Positions 45,959 to 56,870 of a stretch of 64,000 nt of DNA are shown piece by piece. Under the pieces are notes generated by a model. It saw nothing but the letters and a program-made list of their open reading frames with translations. It had not been told where the DNA came from and did no database searches. The stretch is from Zingiber officinale (taxonomy: Eukaryota > Streptophyta > Magnoliopsida > Zingiberales > Zingiberaceae). Numbering within the stretch: position 1 is the stretch's first letter; every line of letters starts with the position of its first letter. Where the stretch lies: the NCBI RefSeq assembly GCF_018446385.1, contig NC_056002.1, positions 31,792,636 to 31,856,635 of the forward strand, given 5' to 3'. The translations under genes were made by a program, and so were the position numbers.

Positions 45959-48345
45959 ATGGGTTAGAGAGTGTTAACTCCGATTAGAAGGGTAGTTAAC
46001 CCAACTTTGAGGAAATTGACACTCAAGGAGCATTTTCAAGGTTTTTGTTAACCTTTGAAAATGAAATGGAATTATTATTTACTCCTTGAAAGAGTAAAAT
46101 GTGCCTAATGGTGGAAAAATTGATTTTATCTTAAAATGGCATAAATTGAGAAAACCTAGAGAAATACCAAGTTGGGATTTTGGTATTCTCTTAGGAATTT
46201 AAGGCAATCCGGGCCTTGATTTATGTGATTACTCTTATGGGAAAATGAAATATGCCAACATTTGAGGAATGTTTTAAATTTTTAATTGACATAATTAATT
46301 CAAGAGATTAAAGAAATGTCAAGTTGGGTTTTGGCATTTTCCTAAGGAAATTGGGCAATGTAGGGTTTATGCTTTAGGATTAGCTAAGAGTTAAGGATAC
46401 TTAGATAGATAATCTAGGTATATTTTAATTATGCAAAATCTTGCCATGTTTGGTTGCCCATTATATGCCATGACATCATGTTTTATTTGTGCATTCATGA
46501 CTTATTATGAAAAACTCAAAAATACCATGTCATGACATACATACATCATGTAGTTATAGGAAATTTTCTTCTGAAAATTATTTCTTTTTGATGTATGCCA
46601 TAACATTATCATGCATTATGTTATTTCCTTAAAATTAAGGGCAAATGGCAGTTATCATCAAGTGGCATACCAAATGACATCCTAGGTGGATGGTCAATAT
46701 CCACAAGATGCCTAGATAAATATGCATGAACCCTAGGTTAGAGCAAAACCAAAATTAACATCTCACAAAGACCTATAAGATGACTTGTATGTATTTTATG
46801 CACAATAGATACAAGTGAGATGTTAGGAAGACGAACAAAACTCAACATGCTGAGTTAGTGTATTTCTTTGAGTTTTAAGTTCATCAAAACACATAGTTAT
46901 GTGTTTTCCCATCATTGAGAAAGCTAATGTACAAGTCATGTGCATTAAGCCCAAGGAACATGGTGGGATATTGGTTTTGAAAATGTTTTTAAAATGATTT
47001 TGGAAAACCTTGGTGAAGACTATCTTTTGATAGTAATTACCATTGAATAGTTAGACACAAACTTGAAGAAAACACTAAAGTTTTTGCAAGTTCTCAAGTT
47101 TGTGTCAATCTTTGAAAATATGATGTATTTTCATAGAAAACTATTTTTCCATGATAAAATATGCCCTAAATAATGTCTACACAAATTTTTACGATTTTTG
47201 GAATTTTGTAGAATTTTCTAGGGGTTTCTGAAATTGGCTGAAATTGAATTTCAGCAATTTCAGGCCTCCAATCGATCAGTGGATCGATTGGAGTGCCTCA
47301 ATCTCTCCAATCGATCAGCCGATCGATTGAGAAGGCATTTCTCGCGAGCAAAAGCTCGCTGGATCGATCAGCCGATCGATCCAAGAAGACTGAATCGATC
47401 AGTGGATCGATTCAGCAGGGCTCAATCGATTGGAACCCAACTCCAATCGATTGAAGATGCTGATTTTGGCTAGGAAAGCTTATTTTCAGCATTTTGAACC
47501 TATTTTAGTCTAGATAACCATTCCAAACCCCTGAAAATACATTTGTATACATAAAAAGGGTATTTTCGTGTGGAAAACAAGGATGGATTGGTTAAGGAAG
47601 GCTAAGTTGAAGTTTAGGTTGAGGTTTGTTTCAAATTTTGAATATTTAAACCTCAAAACTTCTAAAATTGGGTTTCCTAAAGTCTTAGGGATTCCAAGTC
47701 ATTGTTGGTGCAATGACAGAAGTTACCACAATGTCTTTAGGGGGAGGGACTCTTTAAAGACATAAAAATTATTTTTCATGAACCTTGGAAGGTGGTTAAC
47801 TTTCTGTTAAGAACACGCTCAAGGTTGAGCGTTTGAACTTTAATGGGGAGTGGATATCCTCATTGTTCACGTGGTTCAAGTGGATAATGCTCAAGGATGG
47901 GCATTTGTCTACATTGAGGAAGAATGTAGGGTTAAGGATAAATGAAGGGTATGGGACCTTCATTTGGGTCATTAGACCATGTTAATGCTCCATAGCGAGC
48001 ATTATTTGAAAATGAAGGGAATGAGTCCTTCATTATCGTGTTGGTCACAACGAGTGAAGTTGTGAACAACGATGAGCAACTCTTCAGGGGGAGAGTTTTC
48101 AACAATGGGGCATTTGTTGAAGAGTGTCCAAAATTGAGGCACGGGTTGATGTGTGCTCAAAGATGGGTTGATGTGTGCCAATAGGGGGAGAATGTGTGGT
48201 TTAAGTTAGACCTTCATTACTTATGGGGGAGGTCATAGGGGGAGAATGACGGGAACCAACATTCATACCTTGGCATGAATGGAGTTAAGGCTATGGGATT
48301 AGCTTAACTCAGAATGGTCCAAACTTAAAGGTATTGTCAAACATC
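45959..48345 (+). other. Non-coding interior of the gag-only element
   Basis: No frame resembles pol. It contains GATCGAT palindromes in their own block (47265-47460), runs like 'gggggagaatg' and ATCATGCATTATG words, and ends at the polypurine tract. The sequence probably serves packaging and replication signals only. Confidence 0.6.
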
Positions 48346-48359
48346 AAAAAGGGGGAGAT

Positions 48360-49673
48360 TGTTGGTGCAATATCCCTTAGGTCAAGGTTGACTGGTTTGA
48401 CCAAGCTTGAGTCTTGGTCATAGTTTCGATGTTTGACAATACATGTAGACACATGGACAATGCAGGTGCAGTTGTTCATATGGGGAGATTCTGATCAGGG
48501 ACTGATCAGTGTGAATGAAGAAGAGTCAAGTAGGTATACCGGGATGGAAATCCTGGGGAGTGAAGCCGGTGAAAGTCCTAGTGAGTGAAGCTAGGCGGAT
48601 GGAAATCTGGTGAGTGAAGCGGTGAAAGTCCTAGTGGTGAAGCTGGGCGGTATGAAAATCACGGTGAGTGAAGCCGGTGAAAGACCTAGTGAGTGAAGCG
48701 GGAAGATTGAAAACCCTAGTGAGTGAAGCTGGGTGAAAGTCCAAGTAGGTTAAGAGAGTGACCGGATACTTGGCATGAAAGAAAAGTCCAAGTGGGTCAA
48801 AGGATTGACCGGACACTTGGTGAGGGAGTCCTAGCGGTCGGGAGTGACTAGATGCTAGGCATGACGTACCAACAGTTAAGTTTGACCGGATGTTGGTTTG
48901 GGAGGTTTGGGACTTGGTTTTGGGCAAAAACCAAGCCCGGATCGATCGATGGATCGATCCGGCCTTTCCAAGAAAGCCTCGGATCGATCGGTGGATCGAT
49001 CGGAGGTCCCAATCGATCGATGGATCGATTGGGACGCCGCTGATTCGCGATAACTCGGATCGATCCATGGATCGATCGGGCATTCTCCATAGCGAGGCGC
49101 TCTGGATCGATCCGTGGATCGATCCAAAGCCTCCCGATCGATTGGAGTTTTTGAATCGATCGGGATCCGACCGTTGCGTCGTATTTGAGCCGCAGGCGAG
49201 CGTTGCCAACAACTTTTACATATTTTCGGATCTTCACCTCCTCCACAACTCTTCTCAAGCTCGAGATCGCCAGTTCTTGAAGGTTCTTGGAGGCTCTTCC
49301 AAGTCAAGAGGCGGATCAAAGCAAGAAGAATAAACTAGGGTTAGGGTTTGTGCACTCATTGTAAGCTTGTAAGCTTGTATTTCTTTACTACCCTTTCTTC
49401 TTCTTGTATTGAGTCTTGTAGGGCTTCTCCGCCCTTGGTAGTTACCATAAAGGAGAGTTTCATTAGTGGAGGGTGCGTGCGTTGTGTGGATCCTTGGATT
49501 AGTCACCTCCTTTGGAGGTGGATACCAAGTAAAATCCAAGTGTTAGCGTGTTTGTATTTGTTTCTTTGTATTTCCGCTGCGCATCCTTGAAGAAACAAGC
49601 AACGCCGAGCAATGAGCACGCGAAGAGCTATTCCCCCCCCCCCCCCCCCTCTAGCTACTTTTCGTTCCTAACA
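48360..49673 (+). repeat. 3' LTR of the gag-only element (1314 bp)
   Basis: Starts and ends like the 5' LTR. The first about 190 bp and the last about 430 bp match the 5' copy with only a handful of differences, while the block 48540-49235 is strongly different (see findings). A run of 17 C at 49633-49649 replaces CACCCCCC of the 5' copy. Confidence 0.9.
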
Positions 49674-49756
49674 GAGAGGACCCTCATGAAGTAACCTGTG
49701 GAGTCCCTGTCCGAAAAATTAGAGTCCGGGCGTGACAATTTAGTAGTATTAGAGTT

Positions 49757-50255
49757 TAAGTATCTAAATTCTTTTCGATCCTACAATTGGTATCAGAGCC
49801 CGGACTGCCAGAAGGTTTAACCACCGACTATGCACAAGAGCTATGGTCTGATTGAGCCATGTGAGTATAATATTGACCTCGAACAAAGAAAGTGGGGGCT
49901 CCTATGTTCGGATCAAGAGGACCAGACACCAGGCAGGAAGTCCTAGTTGCGGCTAGGCAAGGAAGTCCTAGTAGGTTGTGTAGACCGAGGGGCAGGAAGA
50001 CCTGGTGGGTCGAGGATCGAACATGGGAAGCCTGTGGTCCTTTGTTTGAGGGAGGGATTGTTGGTGCTGCAAGGTTGCAAACATAGTCCCACATTAAAAA
50101 CACATGGGAAAGATCATGGGTTTATAAAGAGAAAGATATCTCCATTGGCATGAGGCCTTTTGGGGAGACCCCAAGAGCAAAGTCATGAGGGTGTAGGCCC
50201 AAAGTGGACAATATCATGCTATTGTGGAGATATCTAAATTCTTTTCGATCCTACA
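49757..50255 (+). mobile_element. TRIM element (5' LTR mostly missing)
   Basis: The end of a 5' LTR (CTTTTCGATCCTACA, ending 49785) is followed by primer-binding site TGGTATCAGAGCC (49788-49800), about 260 bp of non-coding interior, polypurine tract GAGGGAGGGA (50048-50057) and a 197-bp 3' LTR (50059-50255, TGTTGGTGCTGC...GATCCTACA). Small size, short LTRs and no coding sequence define a TRIM. Confidence 0.75.
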
Positions 50256-50712
50256 GATGGTATCAGAGCGACCTTGCGACCGTGAGTGCGCCTGTGGTTG
50301 GAGCACCTAGGGCACCACCTAGCGAGGGAGATTCTGGGATTTGTCTGTGGTATGATTCGTGGTTACAAAACGAGGACGTTGTGTCTTTAAGTGGGGGTGA
50401 TTGTAATACCCCGGTTCTGAGATTCTAGTTAAGTATGACTTAAAAGGTTAGATGGTACTATCCATATCACCAAGGCGCACCTTCCTTTTCGGAAACCCAA
50501 ACTCAAAGAACTCCAAAGTTAAGCGTGCTTGACTTGGAGAAATCTGAGAATGGGTGACCTCCTGGAAAGTTTTCCAGGGTGCGTGCGAGTGAGGACAAAG
50601 CATGCTGAAAGGACCTCCGGTGGTCTGTGGAGCTAGTCGTCAACCCGATGGGCAATTCAGGTAGTGTTCCCGGTTCGGTTCGGGTGGGGCCCGCCCAAGC
50701 CGGGGCGTTACA
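50256..50712 (+). mobile_element. Cassandra-type TRIM: interior and 3' LTR
   Basis: A primer-binding site TGGTATCAGAGCG (50258-50270) directly follows the TRIM LTR. The interior has no coding frame and ends in polypurine tract AAGTGGGGGTGA (50389-50400). Then comes a 311-bp LTR (50402-50712) starting TGTAATACCCCGG and ending GGGGCGTTACA, with a 5S rRNA-like domain inside, the hallmark of Cassandra. No matching Cassandra LTR lies upstream. Confidence 0.8.
50465..50592 (+). other. 5S rRNA-derived domain in the Cassandra LTR
   Basis: ACTCCAAAGTTAAGCGTGCT (50510-50529) matches the 5S rRNA internal control region start (box A) almost exactly, and ATGGGTGACCTCCTGG-like sequence (50550-50565) matches box C at the right spacing. 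The intermediate part is diverged. It is a mobile-element promoter domain for polymerase III, not a functional 5S gene. Confidence 0.85.
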
Positions 50713-50734
50713 GATTCTAAATGAGTAGTTGTGA

Positions 50735-50898
50735 TAAAAAAAAAAAAAAAGACAATCCGATGCATGAAGCTTCCGTCATACAGGATCCATTATACACAAC
50801 TTTATCCTACTTTTTGCAAGAAACTGTTTTCAGGATTCAAACCCATGATCTTTTGATCACATGGTAAGAACTTTACCATTGCACAAAGGCTCCCCTTC
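50735..50898 (-). mobile_element. Au-type SINE
   Basis: On the minus strand it begins GGGGAGCCTTTGTGCAATGG, has box B GGGTTTGAATCC, then AAACAGTTTCTTGCA, GGATAAAGTTGTGTATAATG and GGAAGCTTCATGCATCGG, and ends in poly-T (plus-strand A run 50737-50751). These words follow the Au SINE consensus in order. No target duplication was recognised. Confidence 0.8.
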
Positions 50899-51237
50899 TA
50901 GACCAATATCAATCAAGTTGATCGAATCTCAAGTATATATAAAAAAACAAACTTACACTACTTGAAGGATTAGGAAATCAAAACATGCTAAACAAACCGA
51001 AACACATCGATCACGCAACATTTTCTAGGAGTTTATTGTAAACCCAAAAACAGAACCTTCAAAATAAGAGTGAAAGGCAAGAACAGCACCGACCAGTTCA
51101 GTTATAGATTCATGACATATTCTGAGACTTAAAGCCCTAAGAAATCTCAAAATTTGAAGATTATGATGACGAGAATGCTAAATTCAATGACAAGGTATTC
51201 CCTCGGGCGTGAGTTGATTTAATGAATGCAACTTTTG
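50899..51237. other. 3' flank of the NAC-alpha gene
   Basis: AT-rich, without a coding frame. It probably holds the 3'UTR and polyadenylation region of the gene to its right (minus strand); no single poly-A signal stands out. Confidence 0.5.
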
Positions 51238-54200
51238 TTAGGCAGTGAGCTCCATGATGGCGGCAACAATGTCCCCGTCATGCACTTTGAGAGCTTTGAC
51301 AGCCTTCCCCTTGGACACGCCTGCCTGTGTCATGACAAGCTCAATGTCCCGAGGCTCCACGCCAGTATCGTCGAAATCCTCCTCGTCTTCGTCAGCCACT
51401 GCACTTGCAGACTCATCTAGCTTGGGCAGGACACGGCTAGCATCTGGCATCCTGAATTGCTGAGCAGCTTGGCTCTGCAGTTGGGAGCTCAAATCTTCAA
51501 TCTTTGCCTCGCCAAATATCACATATGTCTCTGAATTTGGGCTTTTGAAAACATCAGGTTTCGATATGACAAAGAGGATCTGTAAATACAGTGAAAACAT
51601 ACGTAATGATCTTATCAAATCACTTGGTTTCTCATAAAATATGCAATGCAAGAAAATGGAGCATTCAGATAAAGGTCTGATACTTGACATTACTGAAATA
51701 TCCACATGTTGCTAATGACGATGAGCAATTAAGATTTCATTGAGATTATCAAATGAGAAGGTAGATAATGATTGGAGTTGGACAAGTTACAGATACTGAG
51801 CTAGTAAACCCTTTAATGGGTTATATTATCTAAACAATCATATTTTGCACACCAATTACGAATGAATTTATCTTTCATGAAGGAGGGTGCAAGTAGATTT
51901 AGGCTTACATTCTTTGCCCTCTTTATGCTAACCCGGGAGATGCCGGTGATAGGTTTCATCCCTAATTTCAGCATAGCCTTGCGGCTTTTCTTCTCACTCC
52001 TGCTCTGCTTGGTGCTCTCATTGCCCTCAGCTCCTTGTTCCCCTGATCAAATAACCAGAAGAAATGAGCATCACAGACACAAAACATGTAGAAAAACTAA
52101 ATTTGCAGCATAATGCAATTGGAGTTCGATAGTCAAAGATAGAGGAAGAATTAGTCAAACGAGAAAACATAGTGTTAGTACCCATCTAAAACACAAGGAG
52201 GCAGGTTTTTAAATTCTTTGAACCAAGTATTGGGGGTGTAATTCAATCCTCCGTTCAAAAGTATATTTGGTAGTCAATCGAGGCTCATTTTTTTACATCC
52301 ATGTTTGAATCCCCTATGCCGCATTAGGCAGTATTTTTTTGTGAAGTAATATTTGATGATGATTTTGAACCGTGCATTCCTCCTGCTACTTATTTCATGT
52401 GGTATGGTTGAATTCCTGTAGTCTACTGAATTGGCTTGTTCGGGTGGGATGTTTATCACTTCTCAATAAGATACTTTTTACGCTTCTCACTGCTAATGCA
52501 AATTTCTTGAAATCCGAGAAGAACATAGAAATGGTAAAGAACAAGACAATCATTTCTCACTTCCAAATGCAAATATAAAAGAAATGAATCAGCAAATCCA
52601 GTAGCTTATCATCTTCCAATTCCATTCAGCAACTAGTGGTTGAAACTGCATAAAATATAGGGCTCCAAACTTGATTCTAACTCATATACGTAAAAATGCA
52701 GTGAAGAAACTAAGTCTTATCCTATGCCATGTAGCTAATCCTAAATATGAAGCAAGTCCCCTTCAAATGTCACGTAACATAGAAGGTTGTCAAATTATAA
52801 TTTCAAGTAATAATCCGTTGACGAGGCTGAAGAGTGAGGAAACAAACAACAATAATACATGAAAAGGAAAGAAGGCAACTTGAAAAGTCTTGTCCACCCT
52901 CCTTATCAACTCCACCCTCCCTATCAACTCCAAGTCTCGAATTGTCAAATGCCGTCTCCACCCTTGTTGTCAACTACAAGTCTCCAAGTTATAACATTCA
53001 TTTTTATTTTTTTCAAAATTGTACAAATAAAATGTCTTCAATTATATTAAATCCTTGGTGTTATATTAGGTTTGGAGCGTATATATGATACATTTTGTTC
53101 TACACTTGAATCCTACAATACAATAAAAATTGTGGACAAAATAACTCTAACAACTATGATAGCATCTGTTAAGTTAAATTTCAAATAAGAGCATTACTCA
53201 ATTTTACATGCTAAAATACATTTTCCTCAATTGTTTCGAGGAAAAGGTACTTTTTTAGAACTAAAATGAACAATAATACAAAATATGACTTTTGATCTAA
53301 AGGTTCATCCCTCACTCTCACCATATGCAATATCATTGTATAACACTAACTTGTATCTCAAACATATTGAATATGGAAAAATTGAGAATATATTTTGATT
53401 TACAACAATATCAACATCAATTAATGTTAGTACCAATTATTTGGGGGTAGACAGCATGAATGGTTCCCCTCTACTAATCTATGCAGAGTTGTATCACTAG
53501 CAACCGTTTATGACAATATATCCCCTATTACATAATTTGTACCTTCAAACTTGCAATATTCACATAAGAAAATAAAAGTGGTTTTCCTCTCATTTACAAC
53601 CGCATGCCCATCAATCAACCATAAGTTCTGAAGAATCAAAAATATACACAAATGCATAGAGAGGATCACTTGCATGGGTGTTAATTCACTTCATAAAGCA
53701 TAAACCCATATTAAGAAGTGAGTTTAGTCGAGAGATGTAGGATTCAGATTTGAGTTCTACGTCCACAACAAAAAAGCTCGAACCCTAACCATTCCTACCT
53801 CTTTTATGGTTATCCTTGGCAAGTAAAGTCATAAACCTAGTAATATTAAGAAGTAAATTTCACCTAGATATGTAGCTTTCATCTTTAAATTCTATAGGAG
53901 AACAACCCTAATCATTCATCCTCGTCTCCGCTGAAAGAATTCTCTACGTCTCATTGCCAAACTTATTGTTTCCAGTTCATAATCCAAACCACTTGACAGG
54001 ATAGTAAGATACGCGATGCGACACAAACACTAGAAGGAAAACCAGAAATAAGTGAGAAAATAAATTTCCAAAAGAAAAAAGCAAATGGATGCACCACCTT
54101 CGACGTCATCATCGTCCTCGTCCTCGTCATCATCCTCGTCCTCATCTCCGTCGTTAACATCCTCAACGACAGGAGCGTCATCCTGAAAGAGATCAGACCG

Positions 54201-54438
54201 TGTACAAAGGGTTACATTTTCTTACATTGCCATGCCAAAATCGAAAAACTCCGAGCGAACAAGACCATTTGTGATTCCAAATCCTAAACCATCAGTCAGC
54301 TGGACTCAATCGAATCTAACAACTAAAACCGAAGGAATAGCGAGGGGGAAATACCTTGTTCTTCTGCTCCTCCTTGAGAGAGGCGAGGACCTGGTCCTCG
54401 TCGTTGTTCTCTTCGGTGACGATTTTGGGACCCGGCAT
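51238..54438 (-). CDS. NACA: Nascent polypeptide-associated complex subunit alpha (NAC-alpha)
   Basis: Four exons on the minus strand: 54438-54355, 54182-54098, 52042-51909, 51579-51238, total 645 nt for 214 aa, all junctions GT-AG and in frame. Residues 1-57 are acidic (a run of Asp/Glu in exon 2). The NAC domain (about 67-135) contains SRKAMLKLGMKPITGISRV, KNILFVISKPDVFKS and YVIFGEAKIEDLSSQ, near-identical to plant NACA. The UBA domain (about 174-213) has EPRDIELVMTQAGVSKGKAV and closes with AAIMELTA. It pairs with BTF3/NAC-beta on the ribosome exit site and shields nascent chains. Intron 2 is long (2055 bp). Start MPGPKIV is the family start. Nothing looks broken. Confidence 0.96.
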
Positions 54439-54506
54439 GTCGGCGGTGAGGAAGAAGAAGACGGGCGGAATTCCTTCTCTGCGCTGTGGTTCCGGTGAGG
54501 ATAAGG

Positions 54507-54595
54507 TTTTTATAGCATCACCCAGAGTCACTCAGATTGGGCTGCATGCATTGCACGTGCAAATATATTGGGCCGGACCAACCCAACTAGGCCCA
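54507..54595 (-). promoter_or_regulatory. Promoter of the NAC-alpha gene: TATA box and site II motifs
   Basis: On the minus strand a GCTATAAAAAC word (about 54505-54515) lies about 70 bp upstream of the start codon. TGGGCY (site II) motifs lie at 54538-54543 and 54569-54574 (plus strand) and 54590-54595 (minus strand). Site II elements are typical of plant translation-apparatus genes expressed in dividing cells. Confidence 0.65.
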
Positions 54596-54599
54596 TTTA

Positions 54600-56870
54600 T
54601 TGACCCATCGATCACCCTATACTATATGTTACACCTTGCAAATGGCACCTTGTATTTACGGAAATTGGTTATTTACTCCCTGTATTTTTTACCTATTATT
54701 TCAATTATAAATTATTGGACAAAAATTAACTGAACCCCCTTATTATTATTTTCTATTTTTAAAAACATATTAAAATAATATCTTAATCTATTTTTCATGT
54801 TAAAATATCTTTATTTCAAACTATAATGGTAGCTATTACAATATAAAGTAAAATTATTTCAACTTAATTAAAATTACTATATATAAAATATTTTTATATT
54901 AAAATATTTTTTTAAAATTAATTCATAGTTAAAATAGTTTTAACACCATAGCGGCTATAATGGTAACAATTATGGCATATTGTTATAATAAATTTTAAGT
55001 AACTTTAATAATTTAAAATAATTTTGACTAAATTAATAAAAATATTTTGATATTATTGTTAAAATCCAATATAGAAAGGTGTTAAGTTGCATGTCGCCTT
55101 GTGAGTAACGGCATCCGCGAAATCAAGACATCCAAATGATTTATGTGTGTACCTCGACTCACTTCTGGGTACGTCAACTCACTCAGTCATGCACGGTGCG
55201 TCAGACAACATATCAAAATCTTATATATAGAAAGAGAAGAATGATATGTTGCATCAGTAACGAATCCAAGAATTCAAATATGGAGTGACGATTGTGATAT
55301 GAGCTGAGCAACGTTTTTTTTTGAACGGTTAATTAATTATATGTAATTAAAAAAAATTAAATAATTTTACATACAACCTGCTGTCCTGGATTTATTTCAT
55401 TCAATTATTTAACAACACCTTGAATTAAGTTTTCAAGATGTAGATACCTTGATATTTCCAGCACCGACGGATAAAATATTTATTAGAAAAAATTAAAAAA
55501 TCTAACTATAAACTTTAAAATATTATAATTTTTATTTTTATAAAAATACATATTTTGTTCCTAGTCTTTTTCTATATCTATTTCTTTAAACCTTAATCTT
55601 TCTAAATCTACTTTTACTCACCCTTAAACCGTTCGACCACACTAATAACCATCGTCCAAGGCTGCAGTCGTCGCATTATCACGTCGCCGCCCTTACCAAC
55701 CGATACTATATAGCAGTATACGTGTTTAAATATTTTAATTTAGATAAAAAAAGTTTTATTTAAATTAAAGGGATTTTTTTACACTAGGCTCTTTCAAATC
55801 TAGGGCTAACATGCTATAGAAATTTTATTATCATAGTAGCTATTATAGGGTATGCAAAAAATTGATTAAATTTAACAAATCGACTAAGATGGTTAAACAC
55901 AATAACTTATCTGAGAGCAGCTCGCATATCAAAGAATAAAAATAGCAATAAAAGTAATATAATTTCGTACCAGATCGTATTCTTACATCAGCATTACTAA
56001 CTAATTATTCTATTTATAAAAAAAATGAATAATTAAAGTATATATTACCTTCTTCTATTGTTAGTAGTAGGTTTTGTTTAAGTAATTAATTTCAATATTT
56101 AAATCGCAATTAATTGCTATATGCATTTAAAACAAAATAGAAGTTATAAAAATTTAGATAATAGGATGTTGCCATGTAAAGTATTAGAGTCGAAATTTGA
56201 CATGTTGAATATGTCTTTCTCTATATTTTAATCATTTATACTAATGATTAATAATTATTCATAATTTATTTTTTTTATATTGATATAAAAATAAATTGAC
56301 AAAGACGTTAGGACGCGTAAATTATTATTATTTTTTTTTATCACGCAGAAAAAACTAAAGGAGTTGAAAAAATTTAAAACCGTCAAAGCTAAGATTGTCA
56401 ATCCCTATTTTAACTTATCCGAATATATCCAATGTTAATTCAATATGACAATTAATAGTACCTGCTTCGATATAACACTTATTCCATTTGCTTCTATCTG
56501 TATTTAAAAGTAGGTGAGTAAAAATTTAGATAATTTGAATAAACCCATAAATCTATCTGAAATTTTTCAATGATATCATTATTATTAAAAATTCAGTTAA
56601 TTAAATTTTTAATTAAATCAATCAATATTTTATTAGTTTGATTTATTTGAATTTTGTTGAGAAATTTGATTACTGAAAAAAATTCAATTTAGTTTGATTG
56701 AGTCCAGTCCGATTATAATTGAATATTCAAGCTTAATATCTATACGTAGCTGTTAAGTATTACAGTTAATCTAACTACTGTAACAACATGGGGTGTTTTT
56801 ATATTGATAAATATGTTAAAATATTTTTTAAACAAAATCCTAATAATGAAAATGATAACAATGGTGGTCC
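54600..56870. other. AT-rich intergenic, no gene recognised
   Basis: Very AT-rich, with TTTTTAAAATATTTT-like words between 54780 and 55070. No coding frame or structural RNA could be supported. No element ends were resolved. Confidence 0.55.

Larger units (their letters stand above)
42736..49673 (+). mobile_element. Gag-only LTR retrotransposon (TR-GAG type, copia-like), apparently whole-ended
   Basis: 5' LTR 42736-44090, primer-binding site TGGTATCAGAGC (44093-44104), one gag frame (44186-45958), about 2.4 kb without a coding frame, polypurine tract AAAAAGGGGGAGA (48346-48358), 3' LTR 48360-49673. GAGAG is duplicated exactly (42731-42735 and 49674-49678) and the host copy of the Tekay gag rejoins after removal. 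No protease, integrase or reverse transcriptase is present, so it depends on a partner element. The start and end of the two LTRs are nearly identical, implying a young insertion. Confidence 0.9.

Noticed and set aside
50465-50592. Functional 5S rRNA gene
   Set aside because: Diverged between the control boxes and embedded within LTR termini of Cassandra type.
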